The notes under the pieces: generated by a model | What the model was told of the DNA's origin: nothing | Databases searched by the model: none | What the model saw: the letters and a program-made list of their open reading frames with translations, nothing else | NCBI RefSeq assembly: GCF_000768065.1 | Contig: NZ_JRKM01000001.1 | Location: 310,001 to 374,000 of the forward strand | Length of the DNA stretch: 64,000 nt | Origin: Aquabacterium sp. NJ1 | Lineage (GTDB): Bacteria > Pseudomonadota > Gammaproteobacteria > Burkholderiales > Burkholderiaceae_C | Direction: 5' to 3' | Part shown: in pieces, positions 19,144 to 27,722 of the stretch | How positions within the stretch are numbered: position 1 is the stretch's first letter | Layout of the letters: each line of letters opens with the position of its first letter | Translations under genes and position numbers: made by a program

Positions 19144-20334
19144 ATGAACGCAGCGCGATGGGCGCTGCTGGCGGGCAATTTCGTGATTGGCTGCGGTGTG
19201 ATGGTCGTGGGCGGCACGCTCAATGACCTGACCCGCTCGCTCGGCATCAGTGTGACGCAAGGCGGGCACCTGATCGCCATTGCCGCCGTGATGATGGGCG
19301 TGGGTGCACCGCTGCTGGCCGCAGCCGTGGCCCACATTGACCGCCGCAAGCTGCTGACATGGGCGATGGTCTGGTATGCGCTGGGCCACGCGCTGTGTGC
19401 CTTGGCGCCCAATTACGAGTGGCTGTGGCCTGTAAGGGCCTTGACCGTGCTGTCAGCGGCCGTTTTCACCCCGCAGGCCGCGGCGACCATGGGCTTCATG
19501 AGCACCCCGGCGCACCGCGGCAGACACATCACATTCGTGTTCATGGGCTGGTCCATTGCCTCTGTGGCGGGCATGCCGATGGCCGCGTGGATTGGCGAGC
19601 GCATGGGGTGGCGGCTTGCCATGATGCTGGTGGCAGTGGGCGGCCTGTTTGCAGCCTGGATGGTGCACAAAAGCCTGCCGGCGGGTATTCGGCCGCCAGC
19701 CCTGTCGATGCGGGCGTGGCGCAAGGTGTTTCGCTCGCCCCTGCTGATGGCCGTGGTGCTGGTAACGGCCTGCCAGAGTGCGGGCCAGTTCACGGTGCTG
19801 GCCTACGCCGCCCCACTGTACAAACATGAGTTTGGTGCCAGCCCGGAGCAGATCAGCCTGATGTTTGCGTGGTTCGGCTCGCTCGCGCTGGCCGGCAACC
19901 TGGTGCTCAACCGCGTGGTGGACTCCATGGGTGCGGCGCCAGCTGTGACGATCACGCTGAGCATGATGGCGCTCAGTTTGCTGGCCTGGCCGCTGGGCCA
20001 CACCCTGCCCTTGCTGGCGCTGGTGCTGGTGCCATGGGCCTTGAGTGGCTTTGCCAGCAACTCGGGCCAGCAGGCGCGCCTGGGTGGACTCTCACCACGC
20101 CTGGCCCCTGCCTTGATGGCGCTGAACACCTCAGCCATCTATTTGGGCCATGCCGTGGGGGCATCAGGTGGCGGCTGGGTGTTGACACACCATGGTTATG
20201 GGCAGTTGCATTGGCTGGGCCTGGCCCTGATGATCGTGGCGTGGGCCCTCAGCTGGTGGGCACAGAAAATGGCCCACCCCCGAAGCGCCTTCGGCGCTCC
20301 CCCTCAAGGGGGCGACGCCAGCAGACCGGCGTAG
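19144..20334 (+). CDS. MFS transporter
   Basis: This 396-residue major facilitator has about 12 hydrophobic segments and the cytoplasmic loop HIDRRKLLTWAM between segments 2 and 3. It resembles sugar- or drug-efflux-type MFS carriers; the substrate is unknown. The ATG at 19144 gives a start directly before the first membrane segment; a TTG at 19111 would add 11 residues. The last 18 or so residues (from about HPRSAFGAPPQGG) are encoded by the three-hairpin repeat copy B, and the stop codon falls in a hairpin loop. The tail is therefore probably not part of the ancestral protein. It follows the dehydrogenase gene. Confidence 0.87.
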   Translation: MNAARWALLAGNFVIGCGVMVVGGTLNDLTRSLGISVTQGGHLIAIAAVMMGVGAPLLAAAVAHIDRRKLLTWAMVWYALGHALCALAPNYEWLWPVRALTVLSAAVFTPQAAATMGFMSTPAHRGRHITFVFMGWSIASVAGMPMAAWIGERMGWRLAMMLVAVGGLFAAWMVHKSLPAGIRPPALSMRAWRKVFRSPLLMAVVLVTACQSAGQFTVLAYAAPLYKHEFGASPEQISLMFAWFGSLALAGNLVLNRVVDSMGAAPAVTITLSMMALSLLAWPLGHTLPLLALVLVPWALSGFASNSGQQARLGGLSPRLAPALMALNTSAIYLGHAVGASGGGWVLTHHGYGQLHWLGLALMIVAWALSWWAQKMAHPRSAFGAPPQGGDASRPA

Positions 20335-20348
20335 CCGGATCTGCGGCG
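20285..20348. repeat. Three-hairpin intergenic repeat, copy B (end of MFS gene)
   Basis: Three hairpins stand in order: GCGCC/GGCGC around TTC (20285-20297), CCCCC/GGGGG around TCAA (20299-20312), and a long stem 20316-20348 with CCGGC/GCCGG around GTA at its tip. The MFS stop codon TAG is at 20332-20334 in that tip. The layout matches copy A at 15022. It lies between convergent genes and may stop transcription or protect RNA ends. Confidence 0.6.
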
Positions 20349-20362
20349 TCTGCTGGAGACGA

Positions 20363-21100
20363 TCACGCCAGGCGTTGACGGCGCGCCTCGTACAGGCACA
20401 CACCGCTGGCCACGGACACATTGAGACTGGAAACGCCGCCCATCATCGGGATGCTGACCAGCTCATCGCAGTGCTTGCGCGTCAGCTGGCGCATGCCTGA
20501 GCCCTCGGCGCCCAGCACCAGGGCCACCGGCCCCTTGAAGTCCCGGCCTTCGTACAGGCTGTGCGGCGCATCGTCCGAGGTGCCGATGATCCAGATGTCG
20601 CGCTCCTTGAGCTCGGTCAGCGTGCGCGCCAGATTGGTCACCATGAAATAAGGCACCGTTTCGGCCGCACCACTGGCCACCTTGGCCACCGTGGCGTTGA
20701 TGCCCACGGCGTGGTCCTTGGGTGCGATCACCGCGTGTGCACCGGCACCGTCGGCCACACGCAGGCAGGCGCCCAGGTTGTGCGGGTCGGTCACACCATC
20801 AAGCACCAGCAACAGCGCGGGCTCGGTCAAGGCGTCCAGCAGGTCATCCAGGGAGTTGCTCTGCTGGATGGCCTCCACCCGCGCCACCACGCCCTGGTGG
20901 CGATGCGTGCCGGCCAGTTTCTGCAGCTTGTCGTCATCGCTGTCGATGACACGCAGGCCCGCCTCTTCGGCTTTGGCCAGAAACTGTTTCATGCGTTGAT
21001 CACGCCGGGTGGCGTCAACGTGCAGTTCGCGGATGGACTTGGGCGCCACCTTCAGGCGCACGGAGACGGCATGGAAGCCAAATAGCAGTTTGAGACTCAT
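20363..21100 (-). CDS. rlmB: 23S rRNA (guanosine-2'-O-)-methyltransferase RlmB
   Basis: RlmB methylates G2251 in the 23S rRNA P loop. The 245-residue protein belongs to the SpoU/TrmD knot family. The N-terminal substrate-binding domain begins [15 protein letters not shown]. The knot domain has [20 protein letters not shown] (motif 1), [14 protein letters not shown] (motif 2) and [19 protein letters not shown] (motif 3). All motifs are complete. It starts nine bases after an ABC ATPase gene on the same strand, so the two are probably co-transcribed. Confidence 0.96.
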   Translation of the reverse strand: MSLKLLFGFHAVSVRLKVAPKSIRELHVDATRRDQRMKQFLAKAEEAGLRVIDSDDDKLQKLAGTHRHQGVVARVEAIQQSNSLDDLLDALTEPALLLVLDGVTDPHNLGACLRVADGAGAHAVIAPKDHAVGINATVAKVASGAAETVPYFMVTNLARTLTELKERDIWIIGTSDDAPHSLYEGRDFKGPVALVLGAEGSGMRQLTRKHCDELVSIPMMGGVSSLNVSVASGVCLYEARRQRLA

Positions 21101-21109
21101 GCCGGCATC

Positions 21110-21823
21110 CTAACCGCTGATGTCGTGGATGATCTCGCCGGCACTGATCCGGATCTGGCTGTGGCAGCGCTGCGCGATGTGGGTATCGTGCGTCACCAGG
21201 ATCAGGGTGGTGCCGTTTTCGCGATTGAGTTCGAACATGAGGTCCATGATGGCCTGCCCGGTGGCGTGATCCAGGCTGCCCGTGGGTTCGTCGGCCATCA
21301 GGATGTCCGGGTGCATGACAAACGCACGCGCCAGGGCAACGCGCTGCTGCTCACCGCCAGACAAGAGCGTGGGCTTGTGGCGCAGGCGCGCACCCAGCCC
21401 GACACGCTCCAGCATGGCCGTGGCCTTGCGCCGCGCTTCACGGTCACCGCGCAACTCCAGGGGCAGCATGACGTTCTCCAGCGCGCTGAGGTGCGCGATA
21501 AGCTGGAAGCTCTGGAAGACAAAGCCGACATGCGTGGCACGGTGCGCGGCACGTTCGTCTTCGCTCAGGTCAAACAAGCTGCGCCCGCACATCAACACCT
21601 GCCCGCCCGTGGGCGTATCCAGGCCCGCCAGCAGGGACAGCAAGGTGCTTTTACCCGAGCCTGATGCACCGACGATGGCCAAGGACTCCCCTGCAGGCAC
21701 GGTCAGCGAGATATTGTGCAAAATGGTCAGGGGCCCGCTGGCGTCCTCCACCACCTTGTTGAGGTCGTGCACCACGATGGCGGGTGCGGGCAATGGAGTC
21801 GGGCTGGATGCAGTGGGCGTCAT
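21110..21823 (-). CDS. ABC transporter ATP-binding protein (YbbA/LolD type)
   Basis: This 237-residue ATPase resembles YbbA, the partner of the YbbP-type permease. Walker A is GASGSGKST at 52-60, the signature is LSGGE at 154-158 and Walker B is ILMADEP at 174-180; the switch histidine lies in LVTHDTH. As in E. coli it is divergent from tesA, with only 33 bases between start codons. No permease gene follows; rlmB comes directly after. An in-frame upstream extension reads across tesA and is spurious. It may work with a permease encoded elsewhere. Confidence 0.9.
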   Translation of the reverse strand: MTPTASSPTPLPAPAIVVHDLNKVVEDASGPLTILHNISLTVPAGESLAIVGASGSGKSTLLSLLAGLDTPTGGQVLMCGRSLFDLSEDERAAHRATHVGFVFQSFQLIAHLSALENVMLPLELRGDREARRKATAMLERVGLGARLRHKPTLLSGGEQQRVALARAFVMHPDILMADEPTGSLDHATGQAIMDLMFELNRENGTTLILVTHDTHIAQRCHSQIRISAGEIIHDISG

Positions 21824-21856
21824 GTGCGCGATCAATGGAAGGCTTCGGCTCGAAAG

Positions 21857-22507
21857 ATGAATCAGACCAAGTTGGACTTTAAGCGACGCGCGTTGATCCT
21901 GGCGGCCACGGGGTTGTTGGCCACCACGACCAGTTTGCAAGCCAAGGCCCGCGCCTGCACCATCCTGGTCATGGGCGACAGCCTGTCGGCGGAGTATGGC
22001 TTGCCTCGGGGAACGGGCTGGGTCAACCTGCTGCAAGCACGGCTGAAGGACAAGGGCCTGGCGGGCGAGGTCATCAACGCCAGCATCAGCGGCGAAACCA
22101 CGTCGGGCGGGCGAACGCGCCTGGCTCCCCTGTTGCAGCAGCACAAGCCCACACATGTGGTGATCGAACTGGGTGCCAACGACGCGCTGCGGGGCTTGTC
22201 GCTCAAGAGCAGCCGGGGCAACCTGCTCGCCATGATCCAGGCCAGCCAGCAAGCCGGTGCGCAAGTCGTGCTGGTGGGCATGATGGTGCCGCCCAACTAT
22301 GGCAAGCGCTACACCGATGATTTCGCGGCCATGTTCGGGCAACTGGCCAAGGAAAAGCACACCGCGCTGGTGCCCTTCCTGCTCAAGGGCATCGCCGACC
22401 GGCCGGATGCCCGTGACTGGTTCCAGGCGGACGGCATCCACCCCTTGCCCAAGGGCCACCCGATCATGCTGGATCAGGTTTGGGCTGCCCTGCAGCCTCT
22501 GCTGTGA
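21857..22507 (+). CDS. tesA: Arylesterase / acyl-CoA thioesterase I TesA (SGNH hydrolase)
   Basis: TesA is a periplasmic SGNH-family esterase, thioesterase and lysophospholipase. The 216-residue protein starts with a signal-like sequence (KRRALILAATGLLATTTSLQAKA). The four blocks are present: catalytic Ser42 in GDSLS, Gly in SISGETTSGG, Asn108 in GANDALRG, and Asp192 and His195 in DGIHP. The ATG at 21857 was used because the upstream in-frame part overlaps the divergent ATPase gene. A weak hairpin with six T follows at 22518-22536. Confidence 0.93.
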   Translation: MNQTKLDFKRRALILAATGLLATTTSLQAKARACTILVMGDSLSAEYGLPRGTGWVNLLQARLKDKGLAGEVINASISGETTSGGRTRLAPLLQQHKPTHVVIELGANDALRGLSLKSSRGNLLAMIQASQQAGAQVVLVGMMVPPNYGKRYTDDFAAMFGQLAKEKHTALVPFLLKGIADRPDARDWFQADGIHPLPKGHPIMLDQVWAALQPLL

Positions 22508-22517
22508 GACAGCGGCG

Positions 22518-22536
22518 ATAACGCCCGTTATTTTTT
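22518..22536 (+). terminator. Short hairpin with T-run after tesA
   Basis: ATAAC and GTTAT pair around GCCC and are followed by a T-run. The structure is short and overlaps the stop codon of convergent phaR. It could terminate tesA weakly. Confidence 0.4.
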
Positions 22537-23100
22537 GGGTGTCAGCCCAGCGCCCAGGTTGCCCATCAGGGTCTCAGCCTGCTTGCTCATCTGCTCCTGC
22601 ATTTGCGTGAACATCTGGCGGGACTGCTCGATGTAGCCGCCCATGAAGTTCTGCATCAAGGGGTTCTGCAGGTTCATCACCGAGCTCTCGGTCAGGCGCG
22701 ATTGCAGATCGATGAAGGACTGGATGTTCTGCTCCAGGTAGTTGCCCATCAGACCCTGCATTGTGTGGCCATAGAAGCGGATGATCTGGGCCAGTGCCTG
22801 GGTCGAGAACATGGGCACGCCGGCGGTTTCTTCTTCCAGGATGATCTGCAGCAGGATGCTTCGGGTGATGTCTTCACCCGTCTTGGCGTCCATCACCACG
22901 AAGTGCTCGCACGCCATGACCATGTCCTTGACGTCGGACAAGGTGATGTAGCTGCTCGTCTGAGTGTCGTAGAGGCGACGGTTCGGGTACTTCTTGATGG
23001 CCCGAATGCCGGCCGGCGCCTCAGCCGCTGTATCGCCTTCAGGCGGCAACGCGTCGCCGTCCTCAGCGTTCGTGCGGCGACTTTTCGGGGCTGCGCTCAT
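22528..23100 (-). CDS. phaR: Polyhydroxyalkanoate synthesis regulator PhaR
   Basis: PhaR represses phasin and its own gene and senses polyhydroxybutyrate by binding to it. The 190-residue protein carries the N-terminal DNA-binding domain with IKKYPNRRLYDTQTSSYITL at about 34-53, followed by DVKDMV. The PHB-accumulation regulatory domain follows (EDITRSILLQIILEEE, then FSTQALAQIIRFYGH). Residues 1-30 are an acidic, low-complexity lead. AAGGAG precedes the start. It sits alone between tesA and an unknown gene, but bdhA at 27.7 kb also belongs to PHB metabolism. Confidence 0.93.
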   Translation of the reverse strand: MSAAPKSRRTNAEDGDALPPEGDTAAEAPAGIRAIKKYPNRRLYDTQTSSYITLSDVKDMVMACEHFVVMDAKTGEDITRSILLQIILEEETAGVPMFSTQALAQIIRFYGHTMQGLMGNYLEQNIQSFIDLQSRLTESSVMNLQNPLMQNFMGGYIEQSRQMFTQMQEQMSKQAETLMGNLGAGLTPKK

Positions 23101-23183
23101 GACCGGTCTCCTTTAGGTTGATTGCATTGTAGGAGCGTAATGAGGCCTGCGGTCGCGATTGGCACCATCTTGCCGGCCACCCG

Positions 23184-24146
23184 TTACCGATCTGACACGC
23201 TGGAGACCACGGCATCCGGCGCAGTCGAGGCGAGCGCCATCAACAGCAGTCCTTGCGCGGTTGCGTGAAACGCCGACTCCTGTGTTCCCTGCGCAAACCT
23301 GCCGGGCATGAGCGCGCTCATCAAGCGCCTGAACGACGAGGGCTGCAACCAGTCAGGTACCCCGATCAGCAAACGATCGCCACTCCATCCGCCGTCGGCG
23401 CGCTGCGCCGCCAACACCTGCCGGATCCAGGCTGGCTTCACGCGTGACGCCCCACCCACCCATTGCATGGCCAGCACACGCTGGACATAACCGTCCTGGA
23501 AAACTGGATCGATGCGCAGTTGCCATTCGATGTCCCCCAGCAGTTCCTCCTCCAACCTGCTCACACCGGCCTCCAGCTGGCAGCCACTCTGCCTGGCCAT
23601 GCGGATGCCGTACAGCTGGTGCGTGCTGCAGACGGTATCGGCCAGGAACACCTTGCGCCACAAAGGCCGGCATTGATTGCGCTCCAGAAACTGCTGCGAC
23701 CCTGGGCCACCTTGATCAGCTTCGACCACACGGCAGGTGGCCGCGTAGTAATAGAAGCGCTGATAGGCAACCAGCTCATCGACCAACAGATCATTGGGAA
23801 CGATGACGGCTTGGGGGTCGACCAACTTGCGCCAGGGTGAACTGGCCTTGTTGCCGGCGTAGATCAAATTGATGGACCTGCTGACCAGGTCTGTCAGATA
23901 GGGATCTTGCGTGCGATCGGCCGCCGCCTTGACCATCCACCACAAAGCCGAGTTGCCGTCTCCCAAGACCGTGGATTCGTGAGCCTTCATCCAGGCCACG
24001 CTGCGCTCAAACGATGCGCGGGTATCAGCCCGAGAAATGGGCGCCATGTCCGCGTTGGCCTGACGAACCAGCGCGAACCAAGCGCCGCAGAAGGCCAATA
24101 ACAAGACGAGGCCTGCCAACAAGCCGCGTAATAGCCATTTGCTCAT
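23184..24146 (-). CDS. Membrane-anchored protein of unknown function, possible alpha/alpha-toroid fold
   Basis: No named family was recognised for this 320-residue protein. Residues 5-27 form one hydrophobic anchor (LLRGLLAGLVLLLAFCGAW), so the rest is probably periplasmic. The body is helical, with several Cys (in TCRVVEA, QCRPLW, VCSTHQ and SGCQLE) that may form disulfides. QRADGGWSGD near 260 and FHATAQGLLLMAL near 297 resemble repeats of alpha/alpha-barrel enzymes such as terpene cyclases, but only weakly. GGAGGGGAG precedes the ATG. tRNA-Val lies upstream and phaR downstream on the same strand. Confidence 0.7.
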   Translation of the reverse strand: MSKWLLRGLLAGLVLLLAFCGAWFALVRQANADMAPISRADTRASFERSVAWMKAHESTVLGDGNSALWWMVKAAADRTQDPYLTDLVSRSINLIYAGNKASSPWRKLVDPQAVIVPNDLLVDELVAYQRFYYYAATCRVVEADQGGPGSQQFLERNQCRPLWRKVFLADTVCSTHQLYGIRMARQSGCQLEAGVSRLEEELLGDIEWQLRIDPVFQDGYVQRVLAMQWVGGASRVKPAWIRQVLAAQRADGGWSGDRLLIGVPDWLQPSSFRRLMSALMPGRFAQGTQESAFHATAQGLLLMALASTAPDAVVSSVSDR

Positions 24147-24212
24147 GTCTCCCCTCCGTGTTTGATGGGGAGCGATTCTGCCCTGGGCTGTGTGACAGCA
24201 AAAGTGCGTCGG

Positions 24213-24242
24213 AAATAAAAAAACCGCCTTGTGAGCGGTTTT
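24213..24242 (-). terminator. Terminator of tRNA-Val
   Basis: On the minus strand AAAACCGC and GCGGTTTT pair around a seven-base loop and run into seven T and then ATTT. It lies about 63 bases after the tRNA 3' end and just upstream of the unknown gene that starts at 24146. Confidence 0.8.
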
Positions 24243-24304
24243 CGGTTTTGCCAGCTAAGCCCTTGGTAGGGAGGCCGGAAGAGGGGTATCTGGCAATGAG
24301 AATT

Positions 24305-24381
24305 TGGTAGGCGCTATTGGATTCGAACCAACGACCCCCACCATGTCAAGGTGGTGCTCTAACCAACTGAGCTAAGCGCCT
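24305..24381 (-). tRNA. tRNA-Val (anticodon GAC)
   Basis: The 77-base gene folds as a full cloverleaf on the minus strand. Acceptor stem AGGCGCT pairs with AGCGCCT, and the encoded CCA is at 24305-24307. The D arm reads AGCTCAGTTGGTTAGAGC. The anticodon stem CCACC/GGTGG encloses TTGACAT, giving GAC, which reads GUC and GUU valine codons. The T arm contains GGTTCGAATCC. It closely resembles the E. coli valine GAC tRNA in its central part. Confidence 0.97.
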
Positions 24382-24401
24382 GCAAGACCGCTACTATAGC
24401 A

Positions 24402-26699
24402 TCATTTTCTGCGTGCGCGCAAGACACCGTTGATTTGTGACACTTTCGCCAACATGGCGCCGAGCCGGGCCGTGTCCGCGGTCTGCACCGTGAGGGTGAT
24501 GGTGATGCGTTCTCGCGCCACCTGGCTGTGCAGCGACAGCACATGGATCTTGCCCTGTGCCAGCACATCACACACATCGCGCAGCAGGCCTGTGCGGTCG
24601 TGCCCCTCCACCAGCAGGTCCACGGCATATTGCGCGGAATCGGCAGAGGCTTGACGACCCCATGCGACCGGGATGACGCGCTCGCCATGGCGCCCGGCCA
24701 TCTGCCTGAAGTTGCTGCAATCCACCCGGTGTACGGCCACGCCCTTGCCACGGGTCACGAAACCGCCGATGGCGTCAGGGGGGGCGGGCTTGCAGCAACG
24801 CGCGAGTTGCGTGAGCAACGAATCCATGCCGACCACGAGCACCCCACGGCCTTGCCCGCCGCCCAGTTTGGCATCGCCCTTTGACAGGCGGTGGGCCAGG
24901 AACTCGTCGGGGTCGGGCTCAGGCTCGGCCGGGCGCAGATGCTGCTCGATGTTGCGCAAGGAGTACTCGTCCTTGCCCACCACGTCGAACAGCGCATCGG
25001 CGTTGCGAAAGCCCAGGCTGGCAGCCAGATCTTCCAGTTTGGTGGCGGTTTTGCCTTCGCGCTGCAACAGCTTTTCAACGGCCTCGCGGCCCCGCGCAAT
25101 GCAGGCTTGCTGCGCCAGCGCATTGAACCAGGCCCGTACCTTGGAGCGCGCACGGTGGCTGCGCACATAACCCAGGTCGGCATTGAGCCAGTCCATGGAG
25201 GGGCCGCCATCCTTGATGGACACGATCTCGATGGTCTGGCCGCTTTGCAAGGCCGTGTTCAAGGGCACCATGGCACCGTCGACCTTGGCGCCGCGACAAC
25301 GGTGGCCCAGGTTCGTGTGCAGCGCGTAGGCGAAGTCGATGGGCGTGGCACCGGCCGGCAGGTCGATGATCTCGCCACCGGGTGTGAACACATAGATGCG
25401 GTCTTCGAACAGGCCGCTGCCTGCGGCGCCTTGCTGCTCGCCGTCCGCGGCGGCCAGGTCGCGTTCCCATGCCAGCAGTTGGCGCAGCACGGTCTTGCGC
25501 GCCTCGGCCACGCGGCTTTCGAAATCGCCGGCCGCCTGCACACCGGCATAACCTTTGGTGCCGGCTTCCTTGTAGGCCCAGTGCGCCGCCACGCCACTCT
25601 CGGCATGGTCGTGCATGGCCTGCGTACGGATCTGCACCTCGATGAAGCGCCCCTGTTCATCCTTGACGATGGTGTGCAGGGACTGGTAGCCGTTGGGCTT
25701 GGGTCGGGCGATGTAATCCGAGAACTCGTCGGCCACGGGGTGCCAGACCTCGTGCACGCGGCTGAGCGCCGCATAACACGCGGGTACGTCATCGACGATC
25801 ACGCGCAGCGCACGGATGTCGAACACCTTGTCGATGGACAAGCCCTTGCCCTGCATCTTCTTCCAGATGCTGTAGAGGTGCTTGGGGCGGCCCTGCACCT
25901 GCGCATGGATGCCCGCGTCGTGCATGGCCTGGGCCAGTTGATGGCGCACCTGCTCGATGTGTTGCTCGCGCTCCAGCCGCTTTTCGTGCAGCGACTTGGC
26001 GATGTCCTTGTACGCATCGGGCATCAGGAAGCGGAAGGACAGGTCTTCCAGCTCCCATTTGATCTGCCAGATGCCCAGGCGGTTGGCCAGCGGCGCGAAC
26101 ACCTGCATGGATTCGCGCGCCAAGGCTCGCGGGCAAGGCAGCTTGCTTTCAGCGTAGTGCCGCAAGGTCTGCAGGCGCGAAGCCAGACGCAACAGCACCA
26201 CCCGCAGGTCACGCGAAAAGGCCAGCAGCATCTTGCGGATGCGCTCGACTTGCTCGGCCGGCAAAGGCCCCTCTGACTCATCGCCTAATGCGTCGCGCGC
26301 ATTGCGCTGGATCTGCACCAGCTTGCGCGTGTGGGCCACCAGACCGCCGGCATCCAGCCCAAAGGCGCGAGTCACCACTTCTTCTGGCTGGTTCAGGTAC
26401 TCGCTGGCATAGACCAGATACGCGACAGCCCTCAAGGACGGCGGCGCACCAATGCCATGCAGGATGAAGCTCACGCCATCCGCATGGTGCAGCGCCTCTT
26501 CGCCCGTGTCGAAACGTTGGCCGGTGAGCAAGGGTTCGGCAAATGCACGTGCCTTGGCCAGCAGTTGATCAGGCAGCGAACCGCCGGGCTGAGGATCACC
26601 CGCATCGACGCCCGGCGCCATCTCGGCCAACTCCACGATGGGGGCATGCGCGGGGGCATCGGCGTTCGATGTGACCGGGTTCAGGAGACCAGTTTTCAT
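24402..26699 (-). CDS. relA: (p)ppGpp synthetase RelA
   Basis: RelA makes (p)ppGpp from ATP and GTP/GDP when uncharged tRNA enters the ribosome. From the ATG at 26699 the protein has 765 residues. The N-terminal HD region lacks the catalytic HDxxED motif (it reads HADGVSFILHG and continues degenerate), so it is a synthetase only, not SpoT. The synthetase core has IWKKMQGKG, VFDIRALRVIV and PKPNGYQSLHTIV. TGS (EDRIYVFTPGGEIIDLPAGATP) and C-terminal ACT domains follow. The start overlaps the stop of an alpha/beta hydrolase gene by four bases (ATGA). Confidence 0.95.
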   Translation of the reverse strand: MKTGLLNPVTSNADAPAHAPIVELAEMAPGVDAGDPQPGGSLPDQLLAKARAFAEPLLTGQRFDTGEEALHHADGVSFILHGIGAPPSLRAVAYLVYASEYLNQPEEVVTRAFGLDAGGLVAHTRKLVQIQRNARDALGDESEGPLPAEQVERIRKMLLAFSRDLRVVLLRLASRLQTLRHYAESKLPCPRALARESMQVFAPLANRLGIWQIKWELEDLSFRFLMPDAYKDIAKSLHEKRLEREQHIEQVRHQLAQAMHDAGIHAQVQGRPKHLYSIWKKMQGKGLSIDKVFDIRALRVIVDDVPACYAALSRVHEVWHPVADEFSDYIARPKPNGYQSLHTIVKDEQGRFIEVQIRTQAMHDHAESGVAAHWAYKEAGTKGYAGVQAAGDFESRVAEARKTVLRQLLAWERDLAAADGEQQGAAGSGLFEDRIYVFTPGGEIIDLPAGATPIDFAYALHTNLGHRCRGAKVDGAMVPLNTALQSGQTIEIVSIKDGGPSMDWLNADLGYVRSHRARSKVRAWFNALAQQACIARGREAVEKLLQREGKTATKLEDLAASLGFRNADALFDVVGKDEYSLRNIEQHLRPAEPEPDPDEFLAHRLSKGDAKLGGGQGRGVLVVGMDSLLTQLARCCKPAPPDAIGGFVTRGKGVAVHRVDCSNFRQMAGRHGERVIPVAWGRQASADSAQYAVDLLVEGHDRTGLLRDVCDVLAQGKIHVLSLHSQVARERITITLTVQTADTARLGAMLAKVSQINGVLRARRK

Positions 26700-27646
26700 G
26701 CAAGCAGGAACTTCTTCAGGGGTTCGAGTTGAGTCGGGTTGTTCAACATCGGGGCGTGGCCCACGCCTTCGAATTCGATCAATTGCGCCTTGGGGCCACG
26801 TTGGGTCATGGATGTGGCGGTGTCGGTATCCAGCAAGTCCGAGTTCTTGCCGCGCAGCAACAGCACGGGGCACTTCAGCGCGTCATACACCTGCCACAAC
26901 ATGGCCTCGCCGCTGACCGCGCTTTCTTCCGTGATGGTCTTGAAGGGCTCGGCCAGGGCCGGGTCGTAGTGCAGCACCAGGCCCTGGCCATCGGGCGCGG
27001 GGCGCAGCAAGGGGCGAGACAAGGCCAGCCATTGCTCGGGAGTGTGGGGGCCAAAGCCCGTCGAGATGCTCCAGAGGTAATCGGCGGCCTGTTGCTCGTT
27101 GTCAAAGCGCATGGGCTGGCCCAGGTATTCGCCAATGCGCACCATGGCTTCATAGCGCAGCTTGGGGCCTACGTCGTTGAGCACGAACTTGTGCAGCTTC
27201 ACACCACTGACTTCCGCCGGCAAGGTCGAGAAACCCAGGCCGATCAGACCGCCCATGGATGTGCCCACCCAGTCGATGTCCAGTGGTGCCGTGGCTTTGA
27301 CCTGCGCGCGCAACTGTTGCATCAAGGCAACCATGTCCGACACATACGAGAACACCTGGTAGCCCTTCGGGTCCGCCAGCCAGTCCGAATGACCACGGCC
27401 CACCACATCCGGGCAGATGACTTGATACTGGTCGCACAGGCTGCGCGCCACGCTGTCGAAGTCCCTGCCCTGGCGGCTCAGGCCATGCACACAGACGAGG
27501 ATGCGCGGATTGGACTCATCACCCCACTGCCAGTAAGCCATGCGGTGCGTCTGGGCATCCGTCTTGCTCGCACCAGGGCAGGTCACATATTTGAGGACCG
27601 GCTCGATGGCGGATACGGCTGATGTGTCGATTTGAGTGCTGGTCAT
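26696..27646 (-). CDS. Alpha/beta hydrolase, translationally coupled to relA
   Basis: This 316-residue alpha/beta hydrolase has the oxyanion motif VCVHGLSRQGRDFD and the nucleophile elbow GTSMGG; the acid is probably in LLRGKNSDLLD and the histidine in EGVGHAPML. It has no signal peptide, so it acts in the cytosol. The substrate is unknown. It overlaps relA by four bases and is divergent from bdhA, with 76 bases between starts. That position raises the possibility of an intracellular 3-hydroxybutyrate oligomer esterase, but no motif proves it. The start at 27646 avoids running into bdhA. Confidence 0.85.
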   Translation of the reverse strand: MTSTQIDTSAVSAIEPVLKYVTCPGASKTDAQTHRMAYWQWGDESNPRILVCVHGLSRQGRDFDSVARSLCDQYQVICPDVVGRGHSDWLADPKGYQVFSYVSDMVALMQQLRAQVKATAPLDIDWVGTSMGGLIGLGFSTLPAEVSGVKLHKFVLNDVGPKLRYEAMVRIGEYLGQPMRFDNEQQAADYLWSISTGFGPHTPEQWLALSRPLLRPAPDGQGLVLHYDPALAEPFKTITEESAVSGEAMLWQVYDALKCPVLLLRGKNSDLLDTDTATSMTQRGPKAQLIEFEGVGHAPMLNNPTQLEPLKKFLLA

Positions 27647-27722
27647 GGCAATACGCTTGGATGTGTCGTCAGATAATGGGCCAGTCCACATTGTGTTTCT
27701 TCTTGCCGACAGGAGGCCCGAG

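Noticed and set aside
21824-22459. Upstream extension of the ABC ATPase frame
   Set aside because: It reads antisense through tesA; the ATPase family starts near the ATG at 21823.
26700-26873. 58-residue N-terminal extension of relA
   Set aside because: It lies inside the hydrolase coding region; the ATGA junction at 26699 gives a natural start.
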